A program made the translations under genes and the position numbers. A DNA stretch of 10,568 nt, taken from contig JAKACL010000081.1 of the NCBI GenBank assembly GCA_021821425.1, positions 1-10,568 of the forward strand, given 5' to 3'. The number at the start of each line of letters is the position of its first letter. Position 1 is the stretch's first letter. This stretch comes from Pseudomonadota bacterium. GTDB lineage: Bacteria; Pseudomonadota; Gammaproteobacteria; Burkholderiales; Thiobacillaceae. Under the pieces are notes generated by a model. That model searched no databases. It had not been told where the DNA came from and worked only from the letters and a program-made list of their open reading frames with translations. This document shows positions 7,787 through 10,568 of this stretch, piece by piece.

Positions 7787-7801
7787 GTGACCGCGAGTCA
7801 C
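7787..7801 (+). repeat. Small inverted repeat upstream of mrpA
   Basis: GTGAC and GTCAC flank a 5-nt centre (CGCGA), a perfect 5-bp dyad about 55 nt before the ATG at 7856. It is too short for a terminator and could be a protein-binding half-site pair or chance. Confidence 0.25.
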
Positions 7802-7855
7802 GCTAGAATGACGCGTCCGTCGGCCCCTGTACCGGCCTCCCCCACACTCCGATCG

Positions 7856-10568
7856 ATGACGCTGTTCTTCGCCGTAATGACCCCGTTCGCGGGCGCAGCC
7901 CTGGTTGCGCTGGCGTCCCGCTACGGGCGTTCGCTTTCGGCGTGGGCGACCGGCGCCGTCACGCTGGCTGCGCTGGCGTTGCTGGCGCCGTCCGCGCACC
8001 TGCCCATCGCCGGTACCACGCTGATCCAGCAGCACGACTGGATGCCCGCGCTGGGACTCAACCTTGCGTTCCGTCTCGACGGCCTGTCGCTGCTGTTTGC
8101 CGGGCTGATCCTCGGTATTGGATTACTGATCGTGCTGTACGCGCGCTACTACCTGTCGGAGCGCGACAGCATGGGACGCTTCTACAGCTACCTGATGCTG
8201 TTCATGGGCTCGATGCTCGGCATCGTGCTGTCGGAAAACCTGATCCAGCTGCTGATCTTCTGGGAGCTGACCGGGCTGTCGTCCTTCCTGCTGATCAGCT
8301 ACTGGCAGCATCGCGAGGAAGCGCGCCAGGGCGCGCGGATGGCACTGGCGGTCACCGGGCTCGGCGGCTTCACGATGCTGGGCGGTTTCCTGCTGCTCGG
8401 CCACATCGTCGGCAGCTACGAACTGTCCGACGTGTTCGCCTCCGGCGATCTGATTCGCGAACATCCGCTCTATGTGCCGACGCTGGTGCTGATCCTGCTC
8501 GGCGTGTTCACCAAGTCGGCGCAGTTCCCTTTCCACTTCTGGCTGCCGCACGCGATGGCCGCGCCCACCCCGGTGTCGGCCTACCTGCATTCGGCGACCA
8601 TGGTGAAGGCCGGCGTGTTCCTGCTGGCGAGGCTCTATCCCGCGCTTTCCGGTACGCCTGAATGGTTTTGGCTGGTCTCCGGCGCGGGGCTGGCCACGCT
8701 CTTGCTCGGCGCCTACGTCGCGCTGTTCAAGCACGACCTCAAGGGCCTGCTGGCGTACTCGACCATCAGCCACCTCGGCCTGATCACGCTGCTGTTCGGC
8801 CTGTCGACGCCGCTGGCGGCGGTGGCCGGCGTGTTCCACATCATCAACCACGCCACCTTCAAGGCCTCGCTGTTCATGGCCGCCGGCATCATCGACCACG
8901 AGGCCGGCACGCGCGACATGCGACGGCTCAATGGCCTGTGGAAATTCATGCCCTACACCGCGACGCTGGCGATGGTGGCCGCCGCGGCGATGGCCGGGGT
9001 ACCGCTCCTGAACGGTTTCCTCTCCAAGGAAATGTTCTTTGCCGAAGCCGCGCACATTTCCGCCGACCACCTCGGCGGCTGGACGCTGGCCGTGCTGGTG
9101 ACGCTGGCTGGCGCACTGGCGGTGGCCTACTCGATCCGCTTCATCCATGAGGTGTTCTTCAACGGCGAGCCAACCGACCTGCCGCGCACGCCGCACGAGC
9201 CGCCGCGCTGGATGAAGGTGCCGGTGGAGATCCTGGTGGTGCTGTGCCTGGTGGTCGGCATCGCACCGGCGCTGACGGTTGCGCCGCTGCTCGCGGTGGC
9301 GGCCGCGGACACCCTGCAGACGCCGCTGCCCGAGTACCACCTGGCACTGTGGCACGGCATCAATCCGGCATTGGTCATGAGCCTCTTCGCACTGCTCGGC
9401 GGCACGCTGATCTATCTGGTGCGGCGCCCGCTCACGCACTGGCACGAGCACGGCATCGGCCGTGCTGACGCGCGCATCGTCTACAACGCGTTGCAGGAGG
9501 GCCTGTTCACGCGGGCGCGCGCGCTCACCCGTCTGATCGACACCGGCTCGCTGCAGCGCCAGGTATTTTTCCTGCTGATGGCGGCGCTGGTGCTGGGGGT
9601 CGCGCCGTGGCTGGCGGGCGGCACGCCGATGGCCGGCAGCCGCGAAGGCCTGCCGCTCGATGCCGTCAGCCTGATTGCCGCCGCCACGCTGATCGCCGCC
9701 ACGCTGGCCACCGTGTGGCTGCACCGGCAGCGCTTGGTCGCGCTGATCACCCTCGGCGTGGTGGGACTGGTGGTGTCGCTCGCCTTCATCAAGTTCTCGG
9801 CGCCCGATCTGGCGCTGACCCAGCTGTCGGTCGAGATCGTCACGATCGTCCTGTTGCTGCTGGCGCTCTACTTCCTGCCGCAGCAGGTCGCGCCGGAGAA
9901 GGACCGCACGCGACTCTGGCGCGACGGCGCGATCGCGCTCACGGCGGGCGCCGGCACCGCGGCGCTGGCCTGGGCGGTGCTGACCCGGCCCTACGACACC
10001 ATCGCCGGCTACTACCTCGAAAACAGTGTGCCGGGCGGCGGCGGCAGCAACGTGGTCAACGTCATCCTGGTCGACTTTCGCGGGTTCGACACGCTCGGCG
10101 AAATCACCGTGCTGGCGCTGGCCGGACTCGGCATCGTGGCGATGCTGCAGGGCCTGCAGCTGGCGGCGCCGACGCGCGACACCGCCGGGCGCCCGTGGGA
10201 TAACGATGCCTATCCGCCCATCATGGCGACGCTGACGCGCATCCTGCTGCCGCTGGCACTGCTGGTTGCGGTGTTCATCCTCCTGCGCGGCCACAACCAG
10301 CCGGGCGGCGGCTTCATCGCCGGCCTGATCACCGCGGTCGCGCTGATCGTGCAGTATCTCGCCAGCGGGGCGGTGTGGACACACCAGCGCATGGCGTCCG
10401 ACAGCCACCCGCTGGTGGCCTGGGGCCTCGGCATCGCCACCGTGACCGGCCTGGCCAGCTGGCTGTTCGGCTACCCCTTCCTCACCTCGACCTACGGCCA
10501 CATGGACTGGCCCCTCGTCGGCGAATTCGAGCTCGCCTCGGCGATGGCCTTCGACCTCGGCGTCTTCC
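7856..10568 (+). CDS. mrpA: Mrp-type Na+/H+ antiporter subunit A fused to subunit B (3' end beyond window)
   Basis: This is the large membrane subunit of the multi-subunit Mrp (Mnh/Sha/Pha) cation/proton antiporter, which exports Na+ in exchange for protons. 904 residues are visible before the right edge. The first half matches the proton-translocating family shared with NuoL: FWELTG with E137, FTKSAQFPFHFWLPHAMAAP with K220 (218-237), HSATMVKAG with K251, KHDLKGLLAYSTISHLG (292-308), TFKASLFMAAG (334-344) and FLSKEMFF with K391. The MrpA-specific C-terminal helices follow: FSAPDLALTQLSVEIVTIVL (647-666) and NVILVDFRGFDTLGEITVLA (735-754). From about 789 an MrpB-like domain continues in the same frame (LRGHNQPGGGFIAGL, 810-824), so A and B are fused, as known in many proteobacteria; further mrp genes should follow. 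The ATG at 7856 is chosen because the first helix starts there and codon use upstream is unlike the gene. In-frame ATGs at 7808 and 7697 are alternatives, the latter with a much better Shine-Dalgarno. Confidence 0.96.
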   Translation, partial: MTLFFAVMTPFAGAALVALASRYGRSLSAWATGAVTLAALALLAPSAHLPIAGTTLIQQHDWMPALGLNLAFRLDGLSLLFAGLILGIGLLIVLYARYYLSERDSMGRFYSYLMLFMGSMLGIVLSENLIQLLIFWELTGLSSFLLISYWQHREEARQGARMALAVTGLGGFTMLGGFLLLGHIVGSYELSDVFASGDLIREHPLYVPTLVLILLGVFTKSAQFPFHFWLPHAMAAPTPVSAYLHSATMVKAGVFLLARLYPALSGTPEWFWLVSGAGLATLLLGAYVALFKHDLKGLLAYSTISHLGLITLLFGLSTPLAAVAGVFHIINHATFKASLFMAAGIIDHEAGTRDMRRLNGLWKFMPYTATLAMVAAAAMAGVPLLNGFLSKEMFFAEAAHISADHLGGWTLAVLVTLAGALAVAYSIRFIHEVFFNGEPTDLPRTPHEPPRWMKVPVEILVVLCLVVGIAPALTVAPLLAVAAADTLQTPLPEYHLALWHGINPALVMSLFALLGGTLIYLVRRPLTHWHEHGIGRADARIVYNALQEGLFTRARALTRLIDTGSLQRQVFFLLMAALVLGVAPWLAGGTPMAGSREGLPLDAVSLIAAATLIAATLATVWLHRQRLVALITLGVVGLVVSLAFIKFSAPDLALTQLSVEIVTIVLLLLALYFLPQQVAPEKDRTRLWRDGAIALTAGAGTAALAWAVLTRPYDTIAGYYLENSVPGGGGSNVVNVILVDFRGFDTLGEITVLALAGLGIVAMLQGLQLAAPTRDTAGRPWDNDAYPPIMATLTRILLPLALLVAVFILLRGHNQPGGGFIAGLITAVALIVQYLASGAVWTHQRMASDSHPLVAWGLGIATVTGLASWLFGYPFLTSTYGHMDWPLVGEFELASAMAFDLGVF

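Larger units (their letters stand above)
7242..7855. other. Divergent intergenic region between the DUF481 gene and mrpA
   Basis: About 614 bp without a convincing gene. Open frames here have mixed third-position base use and low-complexity Arg/Pro/Ala-rich translations with no recognised motif. The region holds a short AT-rich island near 7400-7440 with a dyad and a direct repeat, a triple 8-bp tandem repeat at 7535-7558, an orphan strong Shine-Dalgarno at 7683, and a small inverted repeat at 7787. It should contain the promoters of both flanking genes, but no convincing -35/-10 pair could be chosen for either by eye. Confidence 0.6.

Noticed and set aside
7413..7790. Possible small gene in the divergent intergenic region
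   Set aside because: It has a TTG start without a Shine-Dalgarno, an Arg/Pro-rich translation without motifs, mixed third-position base use, and it crosses the tandem repeat.
8123..10501. A 792-codon open frame on the minus strand opposite the Mrp gene
   Set aside because: The translation is extremely rich in Arg, Gln, His and Gly, as expected from the reverse complement of hydrophobic membrane codons, and no motif is seen.

Overview
The window is high-GC DNA (strong G/C preference at third codon positions) from a Gram-negative bacterium. A sucrose synthase of the short bacterial type, a sucrose-phosphate synthase fused to a phosphatase, a DUF481 outer-membrane protein and a fused MrpA/MrpB antiporter subunit together suggest a betaproteobacterium, perhaps a Nitrosomonadales-type chemolithotroph or methylotroph such as a Thiobacillus relative. 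This placement is inferred from gene content and is not certain.

Layout. From about 6217 down to the left edge, four genes run on the minus strand as one tightly packed unit: a PfkB-family fructokinase (6157-5183), a bifunctional sucrose-phosphate synthase/phosphatase (5190-3028), sucrose synthase (2999-612) and an MscS-family mechanosensitive channel (597 to beyond the left edge). The junctions are an 8-nt overlap, a 27-nt gap and a 14-nt gap, and each downstream gene has its own visible Shine-Dalgarno sequence. A 70-nt AT-rich gap separates the fructokinase from an upstream DUF481 outer-membrane protein on the same strand (7241-6228, TTG start). A gene-poor 614-bp divergent intergenic region follows (7242-7855). 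From 7856 the first gene of an Mrp-type Na+/H+ antiporter operon, with subunits A and B fused, runs on the plus strand off the right edge.

How the genes fit together. SPS-SPP makes sucrose from a nucleotide-glucose and fructose 6-phosphate. Sucrose synthase can split it into NDP-glucose and fructose, and the kinase returns fructose to fructose 6-phosphate. The locus therefore encodes both synthesis and turnover of sucrose, which fits a compatible solute and carbon store rather than an imported food: no sucrose transporter, hydrolase or phosphotransferase gene is visible. The channel gene at the end of the unit could release solute on osmotic downshift. The divergent Mrp antiporter handles Na+ and pH. 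The window thus reads as an osmotic and ionic homeostasis neighbourhood. No mobile element, CRISPR array, rRNA or tRNA gene was seen, and no wholly new system is evident. The most interesting points are the operon architecture, the nucleotide-site residues of the sucrose synthase, and the unusual start region of the Mrp gene.
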